Source: Rhytidiadelphus loreus (taxonomy: Eukaryota > Streptophyta > Bryopsida > Hypnales > Hylocomiaceae). From it: 64,000 bases of DNA. This document shows, in pieces, positions 1 through 10,457 of the stretch (positions are counted from its first letter, which is position 1; each line of letters opens with the position of its first letter). Made by a program: the position numbers and the translations under genes. The notes under the pieces were generated by a model. It did no database searches. It was not told where the DNA came from and saw nothing but the letters and a program-made list of their open reading frames with translations. The DNA lies in NCBI GenBank assembly GCA_947034895.1, contig OX344762.1, positions 26,702,760-26,766,759 on the forward strand, in the 5' to 3' direction.

Positions 1-462
1 TTTTTTTGAAGCAAAGGTTTTGTTTTACCTAAATTTCTCACTATGAATCTATTATTTGGAAAAATGAATAGGTTCATTTGTAATTGGTTGTTGGTTCTTT
101 CTACCATGCTCTCCTCGCTTTAGAGACCTTTGTGTACTTGCAAATGCTTGAAATCAAGTAATCCATTACTCTCCTTTCCAGCAATTGAACAAGGATACCA
201 ATTAACCCTACAAAAATGTCACATACACTTAATGTCCAATGAATGATAGAGAATCCTTCTATGTAAGACAAAAGTACAACTGTTCATCCTTGAAATATTG
301 TTTGACCACATAGTAGATTGACCTCCAACGAATGCCCTCAGTTTTTTTTACGCAAATGATTCACACAATACCAAAGGACTGATTTCCACAGTGACCACCG
401 TCCTTCTGGGGTTAACTACTCTTTTTCTTTTCTTTTCTATTTGACACAAATGAAAGGAATTT
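1..462. other. AT-rich intergenic sequence, nothing recognised
   Basis: No reading frame with protein character on either strand, no RNA gene and no clear repeat. A pyrimidine run (about 420-440) lies just left of the inverted-repeat element that starts at 463. Confidence 0.6.
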
Positions 463-2139
463 CAGGGCGGGTATATACACGGCCTGGGGCCGGATGGAAG
501 GCCGGCCCGATTTGCCTTCAATCCGGCCCACAATCCGGCCCAAATCACCACTCTGGCCCCAGACAATGTAAAGGGTTGAGGCCAAATTCTGGGGCCGGAT
601 TTCAATTCATCACTCCGGCCCCAAGCAATGTAAAGTGTTGAGGCCCAATTCTAAGGCCGAATTCTTGATTACTATGCTCTTGGATTTTTGAAATGCTCAA
701 TTAAAAAAATCTAAGACATGCATCTTTTCCTTTCTCTTATTATTTTTTACCCTTTAGAAGAAAAAAAAGTTTTTCTTTTCTATTTATTCTATTTCAAATA
801 TAAGAAAAAAAAATTTAGAATTCTTTAGACTTTTTCTTTTTCTTCCTACTTTACCTATTTCAAAATGGAAGAGAGATTTATTTTTTATTTTTTTTAACCT
901 TTTCCACTCTCTTCTGATTTTTTTTATTTAGAAAAAGGAAGTTCTTTGACTTCTTTTGAACCTTTTTTTTTTACACTACAACTAGAGTTGACATTGAAAA
1001 AAGATTTGTAGCCCCATAATAGTTGTCATTTATTAAACATACAATTCAAGAAAACATGTAATTTTTTTTAATCTCTTTTTCAAATCTATATTCTTAGTTT
1101 AGTTTTAAAGAAAAGCATGAAATTTTTTATTATGAAAACTTGAATGAATTCAATGATAAATGTAAACCAGGTTTTAACATACATGTTATTTCTAGTAGCA
1201 TAATTTTTCCTTACCATATTCTTTTTTCAAATATTTGTCGTCAAAATTGATAAAAACACACATTATCTTGTAGATGTCAAAATTTTTGGCATAACTTCAA
1301 CAATGACTTTCATTTACAGATTTGTGGTTGTATAAAAAATTTACTTATTAAGCATGTAATTTATCAAAATTAGTGTCTATAACATAGTATGTAATTTGTG
1401 TCTACACCAAAAAAAATTAATTATTAATCCCTCATGCTAAAACAATTGCAAAGACATTATTGTTACAATTGCAATGGTTAATAACAATAAAATTCATTAT
1501 TAATAATAAAATTCATTATTAACATTAAAATTCAGTATTAATAATAAAATTCATTATTAACAATAAAATTCATCATTAACAATAAAATTCAGTATTAACA
1601 ATAAAATTCAGTATTAACAATAAAATTCAGTACTAACAAAAATTCAGTATTAACAATAAAATTCAGTACTAACAAAAATTCAATACTAACAAAAATTCAA
1701 TACTAACAAAAATTCAGTATTAACAATAAAATTCATTATTAACATCTTGTAACACAGCATCTGTATCACAACATGACTCAACCAGATGGGATTGAGCTCA
1801 CAGTTAATAAAAAATGTAATAAAAAAGAAAAGAAAAGCTCTTGCATGGTAGACGGTGGAGATTTGTCCGATTCAATGGAGGAGACGAATGTGACACCAAT
1901 CCGGCCCTAGATGGGAAATCGGGCCACCAAAAACCTCGGCCCGATTGCTCCTTTGGGGCCGGATGGTTTGGCGCTAAAACCATGCCACCTAAGGCGACAC
2001 GTAGGATGAGTGGTGGTTCCATCCGGCCCCAAGTATAAAGCTCTTGGGCCGGATTTGGAGAAATTGAGCAATCCCATTGGTTCAAACTTGGAGAGTTCCG
2101 GCCGGCCTTCAATCCGGCCCCAAGTGTATACCGGCCCTG
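463..2139. mobile_element. Candidate non-autonomous TIR transposon with GGCCGG subterminal repeats
   Basis: The two ends are inverted copies. The left end reads CAGGGCGGGTATA then TGGGGCCGGATGGAAGGCC (463-508). The reverse complement of the right end reads CAGGGCCGGTATA then TGGGGCCGGATTGAAGGCC (2139-2098). Just inside both ends the motif CCGGCC or GGGGCCGG recurs many times in both orientations (480-655 and 1900-2130), like the subterminal repeats of hAT and CACTA elements. The CAGGG start resembles hAT termini, but the 8 bp on each side (455-462 and 2140-2147) do not match, so no target duplication is proven. There is no transposase. The interior is AT-rich and carries a minisatellite. A foldback or a decayed element of another superfamily is possible. 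Confidence 0.55.
1481..1750. repeat. Minisatellite of about 18-19 bp units (AACAATAAAATTCAGTATT)
   Basis: About a dozen head-to-tail copies of a unit close to TTAACAATAAAATTCAGTA, with shorter variants (ACTAACAAAAATTCA) towards the right end. It lies in the interior of the candidate element 463-2139. The reading frames through it are not protein-like. Confidence 0.85.
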
Positions 2140-2847
2140 AGGGAAAGAAAAACATACCGGCCAGGCCCACAGACAGGGGACAGACCAACCAACCAACCAA
2201 GGAGACGTTGAGAGCCCACGACACAGCCAAAGTAGGAGCAACAAGCACCTGACCTGAGGTCGAAGGGAACAGGGGGGTTCAGTTAACCACTCTTCAAGCA
2301 ACCACACATCATCCTCGTCCCCAGGAATTACACCAACTTACTGTAAGCGTAGTAATCAGTTTCCGTAATCCAAAGTGCACTCAGAAGTCGCACAATTGCA
2401 GAATTTGTACGAACTCACATTGTCTTTTCTCTTGTCCTAGAGATCCTGTACAAACTCTCATGTTCCCCTGCTCCCTACTTTCTTCAGCTAGACGTGCAAC
2501 AAATGCGTCAGCAAGCTTCATCAGAAACGTGAAATCTGCAATTATACTTACTTTGAACACAGTACGCAATTGTCGTCACCATGCATCAGCAAATATTCTC
2601 GCAATGTCTAACCCAAATTGGGTAAAACAGTAGAGGATTGGTCAATCCAGTGTCCGCAAATCCAACATTGGGATCCAACGAATTGCAGCAAAAATGAGTA
2701 GAGGAAGCTAGCTATGGAGGGTGGGGGTGCCGGAGATTGATCTGGCAGGAGCCGGGGTCTAGCCAAATAGCATCTGGAGGTTTGATCAATCCTGTGTTCG
2801 CAGCTCCAACGTTAAGAAATTGCAACAAAAACTTGAGTTAGCTAGCT
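2140..2847 (+). promoter_or_regulatory. Upstream region and probable leader of the dioxygenase gene
   Basis: Non-coding sequence between the GGCCGG element and the dioxygenase start. It contains a short CCAA repeat (about 2190-2200) and an imperfect tandem duplication that includes a second copy of the start codon context. No confident TATA box was identified. A plus-strand transcript that began upstream of 2714 would carry a decayed nine-codon upstream frame (ATG at 2714, stop at 2738-2740). Confidence 0.4.
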
Positions 2848-2893
2848 ATGGAGGGTGGGGTCCCCGAGATTGATTTGTCAGGAGTCGAGGATG
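2634..2893 (+). repeat. Tandem duplication of the dioxygenase leader and first codons
   Basis: About 2634-2757 and 2777-2893 are imperfect copies about 134-142 bp apart. Both contain GCTAGCTATGGAGGGTGGGG followed by GAGATTGAT and TCAGGAG or GCAGGAG. In the upstream copy one extra base puts a stop (TGA, 2738-2740) in frame nine codons after the ATG. The downstream copy opens into the real first exon. Confidence 0.8.
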
Positions 2894-5350
2894 CTGCGAT
2901 TCGGCAAGAGATTGTGGACGCCATGGCGGAGGCTTGGCGGACATGGGGCGTCTTCTTGATTGTGAACCACGGCGTACAACAAGAGCTTCTGGAAGAGGCG
3001 CGAGAGCAGGCGATGCGTGTGTTCACGCTTCCCATGGAAACCAAGCAGCAGGCGACGCGAGCTTCAGGGGCGTTTTCTGGCTATGGCAATGGGCCTGGAA
3101 CGACTGTCTCGCAGTCTTCCGAATTGGGCAGCGAGTCGGTGCGAATCAGGGTGCCAGGACCTGATTTGCGAGAGTTTGGGGAGAAGTTGTGGCCTGATTC
3201 TCAGGATTCGGGATTCTGGTAAGGTAGAGGATGTACTCCTTCCTTTTGTTTAAGCATGTTAACTAATATGAAAGGGTGTGCTTTCATTGCAAATCTGTCA
3301 ATAGAACTCATTGGAGAGAATCTCTCTTCAGATCAAATTGGTTTCTCAATCAGTGAATGGTGATCGGTTGCTTATGCCATTGAAGTTAACCACGTGTAGT
3401 AAAAGAGATGAGTAACAGGTGATGGGAGTCCAGTGGGTCCTTTGCTTGGTTTAGTGTTCTTTTCTGGTAAGCTAGGTAGAGGATGTTCAGTACTCTTTCT
3501 TTCAGTTTAATCATGTTAACCAATATGTAAGAGTGCTCTTCCATTGCAAATCTGTTAATATTTGTCACTGGAGAGAATTCGATCTCTCTTCAGATCAAAT
3601 TGTTTTCGCAATCAGTGAATGGTGATCGATTTCGTATACCATCATTCAAAGTAAGCGGTCGTAGATCAGCACTGAATGGACAGACTTAGAGAGCTCCACT
3701 CGAAGATCAGTGACCATAGTCTAAAGGATTAACGAAGTCATGATTTCGTACACCCAGTTTCGAAATGCTAATTGAAGCCAACCAAGTTTACTAAAAGAGA
3801 TGAGTTCTTGTTGGGAACAGGTGATGGGATTAGGTCCATAACGGTTTTACGAGCGGTTTTAGTGTCCTCAAACTCAAACCGGCATGACTTCTTTAATTTC
3901 TGGTTTAATATGATAACGAGTTTCATTGCAAATCTATCAATCGAGCTCACTTAAGGTATTTCAAGAGCCAAACTCTCTTGAGATCAAACTATTTCCTCCT
4001 TCAATGTTAGTAAAATAAATTCTTATGAGTCATACAAACACTGTGAGCTTGTAGACCACCTCGGAAGGACAGTAGACAACCAGCCTAAGTAACATCATTT
4101 ATTGTTGGTTTGATACTGAGCTTCGTCATTGCTTCTTTCTTATGACAAAATCCTGAGATATTCTTAATAAACCGCCGATATTGCAGTGAGAAATCCGAGT
4201 CGTGCATCTCGGCGTCCCTGAAGCTCCTCAAGCAACTAGTTGAGCTTCTGTGTGAGGGGCTCCCCGCAGCTGATGGACCCCACATCCTGAGCTACTTCCC
4301 AGAGCCTTGTGAAGGCGCCGTGAGGTTGAATTTCTACCCGAATTCGACGACGAAGGGGCTCCCTGCGCATACGGACATTGGAGCAGTGGCCTTGCTGCAC
4401 CAGTCGGATCAGGGAGGCGGATTGCAGGTGGAGAAAGACGGAGAGTGGGTGACTGTGCAGGCGAGGAGCGATGCGCTTGTGGTCATCATGGGAACAGTTT
4501 TTCAGGTACGAATGGATCGTTCTTGTGATGCCTTTTGTTTTAGAATTCATGCATGCAGTTGGCACAACGTTCGAAACCAATTCGATAGTAGGGTGGATTT
4601 TAGCATAATTATTCATGCAGTTTTTGTTGCCTGACTGAAATCTCAAATCGATTCCAATCCTAGTTTTTTTAGGGCATTTGGGCATCAAAATTCTGGCGAT
4701 CTTAGACATGCCCTTTTAAACTGATCAATGTAATCATGTTTACCCTCTCATGAAAAGAGGGTTCCTGCTACCTGTAGTGAGCGGAAAGGGTAAACATTTA
4801 CTCTTCGAGTATACAGAGAAACTACTGGTACATGTCCATCGTCGGATAAACCATGCCAAGGTTTAAGGTTTAGCAGGATAGAGTGAATGCTTTAGTGTCG
4901 AGCAATCGTGTACAAAGTCACTTGCGAAGTGCGTGGCAGGGACGGGGTTTATGAACATTTATCTGATTAGTGTGTGTTCTGAAATGAATTTACATATGGT
5001 TATATCTTACACAAGGGAGGAATATTTTTTACCCATTGCATCTCATTTTAGGCAACACGAAATTAACAAACTCATTGCCTTTCATGATGACTCACTGCCA
5101 GATCTTCACGAACGGCGACCACAAAGCTTGTGCGCACCGAGCCATTCAGGAGGGCGGCAAGGACAGATTATCTTTGGTGTACTTCCTGTATCCCGACCCG
5201 TCGCTGCCCATGGCTCCTGCGCCTTCCTTCTTAGAAGCGCACAAGCAGCAGCGCCTCCGCTACAAGTCGATCACGTTTTCAGAGTTTTGGGTGGCGCGAG
5301 AGGCCAGCCTTCTGGACCCTCTCCATTGCATTACAATAGAGGCGCCTTGA
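2848..5350 (+). CDS. 2-oxoglutarate/Fe(II)-dependent dioxygenase (DOXC class)
   Basis: Three exons give a 312-residue protein: 2848-3218, 4187-4505 and 5102-5350. The junctions are TTCTG|GTAAG, TTGCAG|TGAG, TTTCAG|GTACG and TGCCAG|ATCTTC, and frame is kept throughout. The N-terminal DIOX_N part (about 5-110) has the usual GVFLIVNHGV. The catalytic double-stranded beta-helix has HTD (His185, Asp187), the third iron ligand His242 in CAHRAI, and the 2OG-binding RLS (Arg252, Ser254). All key residues are present, so it should be active. Length and layout fit the plant DOXC family (gibberellin, flavonoid and auxin oxidases); the substrate cannot be told from motifs. The start at 2848 was chosen because the earlier ATG at 2714 stops after eight residues. 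Intron 1 carries tandem copies of the exon-1 donor region. A perfect inverted repeat lies about 215 bp past the stop. Confidence 0.88.
3211..3985 (+). repeat. Tandem repeats within dioxygenase intron 1 that copy the splice donor
   Basis: The sequence starting TTCTGGTAAGGTAGAGGATG at 3214 recurs at 3472 as TTCTGGTAAGCTAGGTAGAG, and both continue with similar sequence through TCTTCAGATCAAATTG (period about 258 bp). A third, more diverged unit spans about 3768-3985 (GTTTCATTGCAAATCTATCA, TTGAGATCAAAC). The second unit therefore contains a potential cryptic splice donor. Confidence 0.8.
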
Positions 5351-6080
5351 GCAGAACTCTTAATTTGCACACAACTGGCCACCTTCCTTAATTTGTCGTT
5401 GACATGCTTCAAAGAGCAAGCAGAAAGTGTTCTTTCTAAGCAGCGAGAAGAACACTTGAATGTTTTTCTAAGTGTTCTTTCTAAACATTTAACTTTAAGT
5501 TTCTTCTTTTTAACATTCATGTTTCTTTCTTTTTAACATTCATGAATGTTTAGAAACCACTTTTAAGAAATGTACACTATTTGTACATGTTGATTTTTCA
5601 TGGTATTAGAAATGTACAAATAGTGTACATTTCAAGAGGTGGGCAATTTTAGAGCCTGAGCGCTTTATAGACCTGTTACCGTACATCATATTTTATATCT
5701 TGGTGTAACTTTAAGTTTGTAACAATCATGTATAGAAGTTGACAACAATGGAACTTATAGCTAATAGAAAAAAAAATATTTGAATTATTTTTGGCTCACA
5801 AAAATTGCACATAAAATTTAAGTTAATAGTAAAGAGTTTGATACGTAGGTTGGCGGTTGAAAATTGCTTCATGATGTGGCCCAAAATTTTGGCATCTCAA
5901 AGTTGAAGTAGCTCACAATGGAGAGGCCCTCCCCATCTCTAAGTAATAATGAAGATGACTTCCAACTCCTTCCCATTCCTTGGATTATATTCATGTCCCA
6001 TAAGAGTGACTGCAAGAAACACTTGTACTATTAATTGCATTTTATCTGTTCTATTGGGAAAAAGTCTTTTAGAACAATTT
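5351..6080. other. Downstream region of the dioxygenase, includes probable 3' UTR
   Basis: No coding sequence. It holds imperfect repeats of AAGTGTTCTTTCTAA (5407-5490), a palindromic ATTCATGAAT (5538-5547) and the inverted repeat at 5567-5633. The segment around 5537-5570 recurs in inverted form near 27105-27142. Confidence 0.5.
5567..5633. repeat. Perfect 22-bp inverted repeat (stem-loop)
   Basis: GAAATGTACACTATTTGTAC plus AT at 5567-5588 is the exact reverse complement of 5612-5633, with a 23-nt spacer. It would form a 22-bp hairpin in a transcript reading through from the dioxygenase. It could equally be the relic of a small foldback element. Confidence 0.85.
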
Positions 6081-6199
6081 TCTTAAAATTTGGACAACAT
6101 TCATTGTTACATTTGTATCAATTTCTTGAGACATATTATAATATATCTCAAGAAATTAATGCAAATGTAATAATGAATGTTGTCCAAATTTTATTAAGA
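6081..6199. ncRNA. Near-perfect 119-nt hairpin, miRNA-precursor-like or foldback MITE
   Basis: The left arm (6081-6136, through GGACAACATTCATTGTTACA and TTTCTTGAGA) and the right arm (6140-6199) are reverse complements over about 55 nt, with four substitutions and one 3-nt indel. Several of the substitutions would be G-U pairs in RNA. The loop (ATATTATAATAT) is itself palindromic. The length suits a plant miRNA or inverted-repeat siRNA precursor, but a small foldback transposon looks the same. Strand and expression are unknown. Confidence 0.4.
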
Positions 6200-6404
6200 G
6201 CATTTCATGGTGAGTATGAGTTTTGAATTGGTTACATTTGTTTCTAATGGTTTGGAGAGGACACATAATATGATATTAAAGAGGACTTGGTGTAATATCT
6301 ATGTTGAGTTGATTGTTGCCTTGTGTGAATAAATGGTAACCTTTGTGTCTTGTGGTTGCTATTATGTGAGCATAGGATCTTGAGCCCATGAGCATAGGCG
6401 CCTA
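6200..6404. other. Spacer, nothing recognised
   Basis: AT-rich sequence between the hairpin and the tandem array. No gene is seen. Confidence 0.5.
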
Positions 6405-6850
6405 GGCTCTTGTCACATGCACCTTCTATATTTATAGGATGTTTATATTATAGGTGTCTATGTTGTAAGTACCTATGTTATAAGCACCTTCCATAGTTAT
6501 AGAATGTTTAATATATTATAGGTGCCTAATTATATTATAGGTGTTTATGTTATGAGCACATTTCATGGTTATAGGATGTTTATATTATAGGTGTCTAGGT
6601 CATAAGCACCTTCCATGATCATAGGATATTTATATTATAGGTGTCTATATTATAGGCACCTACATTAAAGGTGTCTATGTTGTAGGTACCTATGTTATAA
6701 GCATCTTCCATGGTTATAGGATGTTTATATTATAGGTGTTTATTTTATAAGCACCTTCCATATTTATAGGATATTTATATTATAGGTGTCTATATTATAG
6801 GTGCCTTCCATAGTTATAGAATGCTTATATTATAAGTATGTATGTTATAG
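6405..6850. repeat. Degenerate tandem array (TATTATAGGTGTCTATGTTA type)
   Basis: About ten imperfect copies built from TTTATATTATAGGTGTCTAT, GTTATAAGCACCTTCCAT and GGTTATAGGATG. The unit length varies between about 25 and 65 bp because submodules are dropped. GGTGTCTA and TAAGCACC give the array some internal inverted symmetry. Confidence 0.8.
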
Positions 6851-7924
6851 ACATCTCTAATAGTTGTAGAGTTTCTATATGCCTAAGCTCAAGCCACTTG
6901 TAGGCTCATATTCTTAGGCTCACATACTAGCACCATTGCTTTGAGTCTCCTCTTAAAATATGTCAATTTAAATTTTGATTGATCAATATTATCCATTATC
7001 CATTTGACTTATGTCTAATTATCCTCACCTTGGTTTTGAACATTAAAATGTTCGGTCTTTCAAAAATTGAAGTAAAACAAACTAAAGAGAATATGTTGCT
7101 ACAAAAAGCATTTAACTGTGGTTTCATGCAAGCACTACAAAATCTCATCCCATGTACGGCCAACATCACATCATTTGAGTCCAAGTATATATATTGAGAT
7201 TTTCATGTCGCTCCATAATTTGATTACAATACTTTTGTATGCTAATAATCTGAAGGTTTGACACTTTCATGAATTGAAATTTCATTGCAATATAAGACCC
7301 AAATGCATCACTAATGTGAGTGGTTAATTTGAAATAAGGAAATTGAAGTCTCCACTAATTTGTTCTTCACACATTAGGCTTACCATTGTGTCGCTCCTAC
7401 CAAGTATAAAATTGTGAATTGAAGTATTTTACACAAAGTGTGCTATGTTTCTATAAGATCAATGATAGAGATCAAGTATAAGGTGGGATGATTGAAAAGG
7501 AAGAGAGTACACAAAAAGTGCCCTAATAAGATTTGACAATAGATAGATGGCTATTGCAAAAATTGAGATTTGAATGTACAATATCAATCAATTTATTTTT
7601 TACCTCAATAACAAAAATGTTACCTAGTATGTTAAAGTAAAATATTTGACATCACCATCGTTTAGTCGCAAGTAGCCTATTGTGAAAAATATATCTAAAT
7701 CAAACTTCCTTCACTAACAATCAATCTTGTCAAAAAAATTTACTCATTTTTAGGTGAGAATCTTATAAACATGAGCTTTGCAATCATCTCATATTCAATC
7801 ATTGACAATGTAGAACCCTCATCCTAAAGTCCTTTGTCAAAGGTTAATGTAGAGGAAAAAACTTCTAATACTTTTACCATTCTGTAGGAGTCAGTTTTCA
7901 TTTGACAATCAATATAGATTTGTG
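6851..7924. other. AT-rich intergenic sequence, nothing recognised
   Basis: No reading frame of protein character and no RNA gene were seen on either strand. Confidence 0.5.
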
Positions 7925-9265
7925 AAGAGATTTAGTGAAATATAAAGTAACTCTTCAACTTTGTTAAAATTGAAGATATTCTTTCATCGTCAAGAAAACT
8001 ATCAAGAGTGTCTAATTGTCTAATTTGTCTGACAATGTGATATATAAAACAACATTTTATGCAATTTAACTTCACAACAATAGAATTTGTGAGGTTCACA
8101 TGTAATGGCACCTGACTAATTGTTGAAATACTTTAAAATACTAACAATTGTATCAAGGCACACAATTTAACTTTATTGCGAGACTATTCATGAGTTTTAC
8201 ACATAATGGTGAGCAACTATTGAAATACTCTAAAATACTAACAATTGTATCAAGGCACTTGGGGTTGGCGTCTTGCTTGACATCAAGTGATGTCTTATTG
8301 GCATCTTCCAAATTGGATTCAAGTATACTCAATCATGTTTATGGATTGGATATATACTTAAATCCACCCACTTTGAAATATGTCAGAAACACTATTGGCC
8401 AATACTTTTATTTGTTTTGTGACTAAGTAAGTAAAAGTAGTAAAAAATGGAATAAAATAGGTCAAAAACACTACTAGGCAATAGTTTTAATTATTTTGTG
8501 ACTTAATTTTTTTGATAAATGCAATAATGAAAAAATTCATTGATTAATTTTTTACTTAAAAAATGAAATAATCAAAATTAGTCAATAAAAAATGTAGTAA
8601 TCATTAACACTCAATAAGAAAGCAATAATCATATGCCGTCACTAAAAAATGCAGTAATCGTGTGTAGTCAATAAAAAACTCAATAATCAAGATAACACTA
8701 GCAGAGGTTACTAAATGTTATCAATGCAATAATGCTCAATGATAGTTGAATACTAATTTGCAATACATTTAACAATAATAATATTTGAAATAGATTTTGA
8801 AATTCTCAACACGTCCAAAAGACTGGTTTGTAAAATGAGTTTTAAATTTGAAAAGAAAGCTTAAAATTTGAATCTTGAATTTCAAACCTTATATCAATTA
8901 AGAGTTCAATGACTTATCATTGTTTGTCCAATTTGAGTCATCCCTTCACCTAACAATGTAAAGTAACTCTTCACGTTCATTAAAAATAAAGATATTCTTT
9001 CATCATCAAGAAAATTGTTAAGAGTGGCTAATTGTCTAATTTGTCATACGATGTCGTACAATGTGATTCAAAAAACAATCTTTCACACAATTTAACTTCA
9101 TTGCAAGACTATTTGCAAGTTTCATATGTAATGGCGACTAACTATTGAAATACTGTACAATACTAACAATTGTATCAAGGCTCTTGGGGTTGGCATCTTA
9201 GTTGACATGCATCAAACAATCTCTTATTAGCTAGAAATGTAGGTTCGATTCTCCATGGGCACTTC
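7925..9265. repeat. Repeated module ending in a tRNA-like segment (three copies or part copies)
   Basis: A module that includes AAGATATTCTTTCATC, GTCTAATTGTCTAATTTGTC, CAATTTAACTTCA and AATACTAACAATTGTATCAA occurs at 7935-8157 and again at 8950-9180. Its second half is also duplicated in tandem at 8158-8257. The copies ending near 8258 and 9180 both continue into CTTGGGGTTGGC and a tRNA-like stretch. Confidence 0.7.
8440..8960. repeat. Left copy of a roughly 2-kb-spaced segmental duplication
   Basis: This block, which contains repeated AATGCAGTAATC-like motifs, GCAATAATGCTCAATGATA, AATAATATTTGAAATAGA and CCTTATATCAATTAAGAGTT, matches 10440-11185 in the same order. Spacing is about 2.0-2.2 kb, and substitutions and indels run throughout. 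Confidence 0.75.
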
Positions 9266-9270
9266 ATTGC
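9182..9270 (+). repeat. tRNA-related SINE-like head
   Basis: GGGGTTGGCATCTTAGTTGA (from 9186) followed 50 bp later by TAGGTTCGATTCTCCATGGG resembles the A-box and B-box halves of a tRNA; GGTTCGATTC is a near-consensus B box. It does not fold into a proper tRNA. A more diverged copy lies at 8260-8330 (GGGGTTGGCGTCTTGCTTGA). Its position at the end of a repeated module suggests a tRNA-derived SINE. No tail could be defined. Confidence 0.45.
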
Positions 9271-9299
9271 TTTATATTAAATATACTTAAATTTACTCT

Positions 9300-9830
9300 A
9301 GAAGGGGAATATGTCAAAAATGTATAGTTTATTGATTTGAATATTAAAATTAAAGCATGGATATTTAAGTAAGAAGTTCTCTATTTATTTTCACTTTGAT
9401 ATTATAGATTAAAAAAATAAAGGATAGATATTTAATTAAGAACTTTCTCATTTACTTCTTGCAATTTTCATAGAGTTATTCTATTTCTATGTTATTTTTC
9501 ACTTTGATCCAAAACTATAAATCAAAGGGTGGAAATTTAAGTGAACTTTACTATTTATTATTGACAATTCTCCAAAAGTCTTTCTAATAATGAATAATTT
9601 TATGACTTTGATTTTATAGATTAAAAAATAACATATAGACATTTGAGTTAAGACTTTGATCTCCATTTATTTTTGGGAATCTCAAAAATTCATCCTAATC
9701 ATGTATTACTTGTAATGTTGATATTTAAAATAAAAAATAAATCATAGAGATTTAAGTAAATAATTTATTATTATTTGCAATTTGCAAAGATTCATCCTAA
9801 TTATGTAATAATTGTCACATCGATTTAAAG
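9300..9830. repeat. Degenerate tandem repeats of about 110-130 bp
   Basis: Four to five diverged copies of a unit containing CACTTTGATATTATAGATTA, AAAATAA, a TTTAAGT-like run, AGAACTTT and CTATTTATTTTT are seen. No coding capacity. Confidence 0.55.
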
Positions 9831-10229
9831 ACAATAATGAAGGGTGGAAAGAAAATCTATGTTTAATTTTCACAATTTTTGCTTTTTTGAAAGAAATTGG
9901 ACTTTCTTCTTTCTATAGTTTTCCTTTTGCATATGCCCCTACAAGCATGCATTTTATTTGCAATTGCCCATTATCCACCCTTAGTTGTCTTTTGTCCACT
10001 TGTATTTGCCTAATTTGCACTTGCCATTTGGCTACCTAGCCATCCTTTGTTGCCTCTTGCCACTCATTGTCATTCTTAGAGACCTTTGGTAGCCGCAATT
10101 CCTCTTGAAACCTTCAATCCCCCCTTGAAGATCCCTTGGTGGCTTTTGAATTATGACACAAATAGGGTTGCAATCTTACCTTATCCTATACATTATCCCA
10201 TAATTCTTTTCAAGCAACCCAATTGGTGT

Positions 10230-10457
10230 TAGCGGAGCCTATAAAGTAAGGAAGCTTTAACCTGAAGAGGACAAGACCTATCACCAGGTGGAGCCCATGA
10301 AGCATGAAAGCTTTAACCCTAAGAGGACAAGACCTATCACCGTGTAGAGCCCTTGAAGCATGAAAGCTTTAACCCTAAGAAGACAAGACCTATCACCAAG
10401 TGGAGCCTATGAAGCACGAAAGCTTTAACCCTAAAATGACAAGACTTATCACTAAAC
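10230..10457. repeat. Four tandem copies of a 56-bp unit
   Basis: The unit contains GAGCCCATGAAGCATGAAAG, CTTTAACCCTAAGAGGACAA and GACCTATCACC. The four copies differ at a few positions each. No inverted structure and no reading frame of interest. Confidence 0.9.

Noticed and set aside
1804..2307. Open frame of 167 codons on the minus strand
   Set aside because: It crosses the GGCCGG repeat terminus and reads as low-complexity W/L/P-rich sequence; composition explains it.
3768..3954. Open frames on both strands in dioxygenase intron 1
   Set aside because: They lie in a decayed tandem repeat unit of the intron and show no protein character.
6405..6850. CRISPR-like alternation of repeats and spacers
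   Set aside because: The units vary in length, the spacers are themselves repeats, and the DNA is nuclear plant DNA.
9182..9270. Functional tRNA gene
   Set aside because: A and B box words are present but the acceptor and anticodon stems do not pair.
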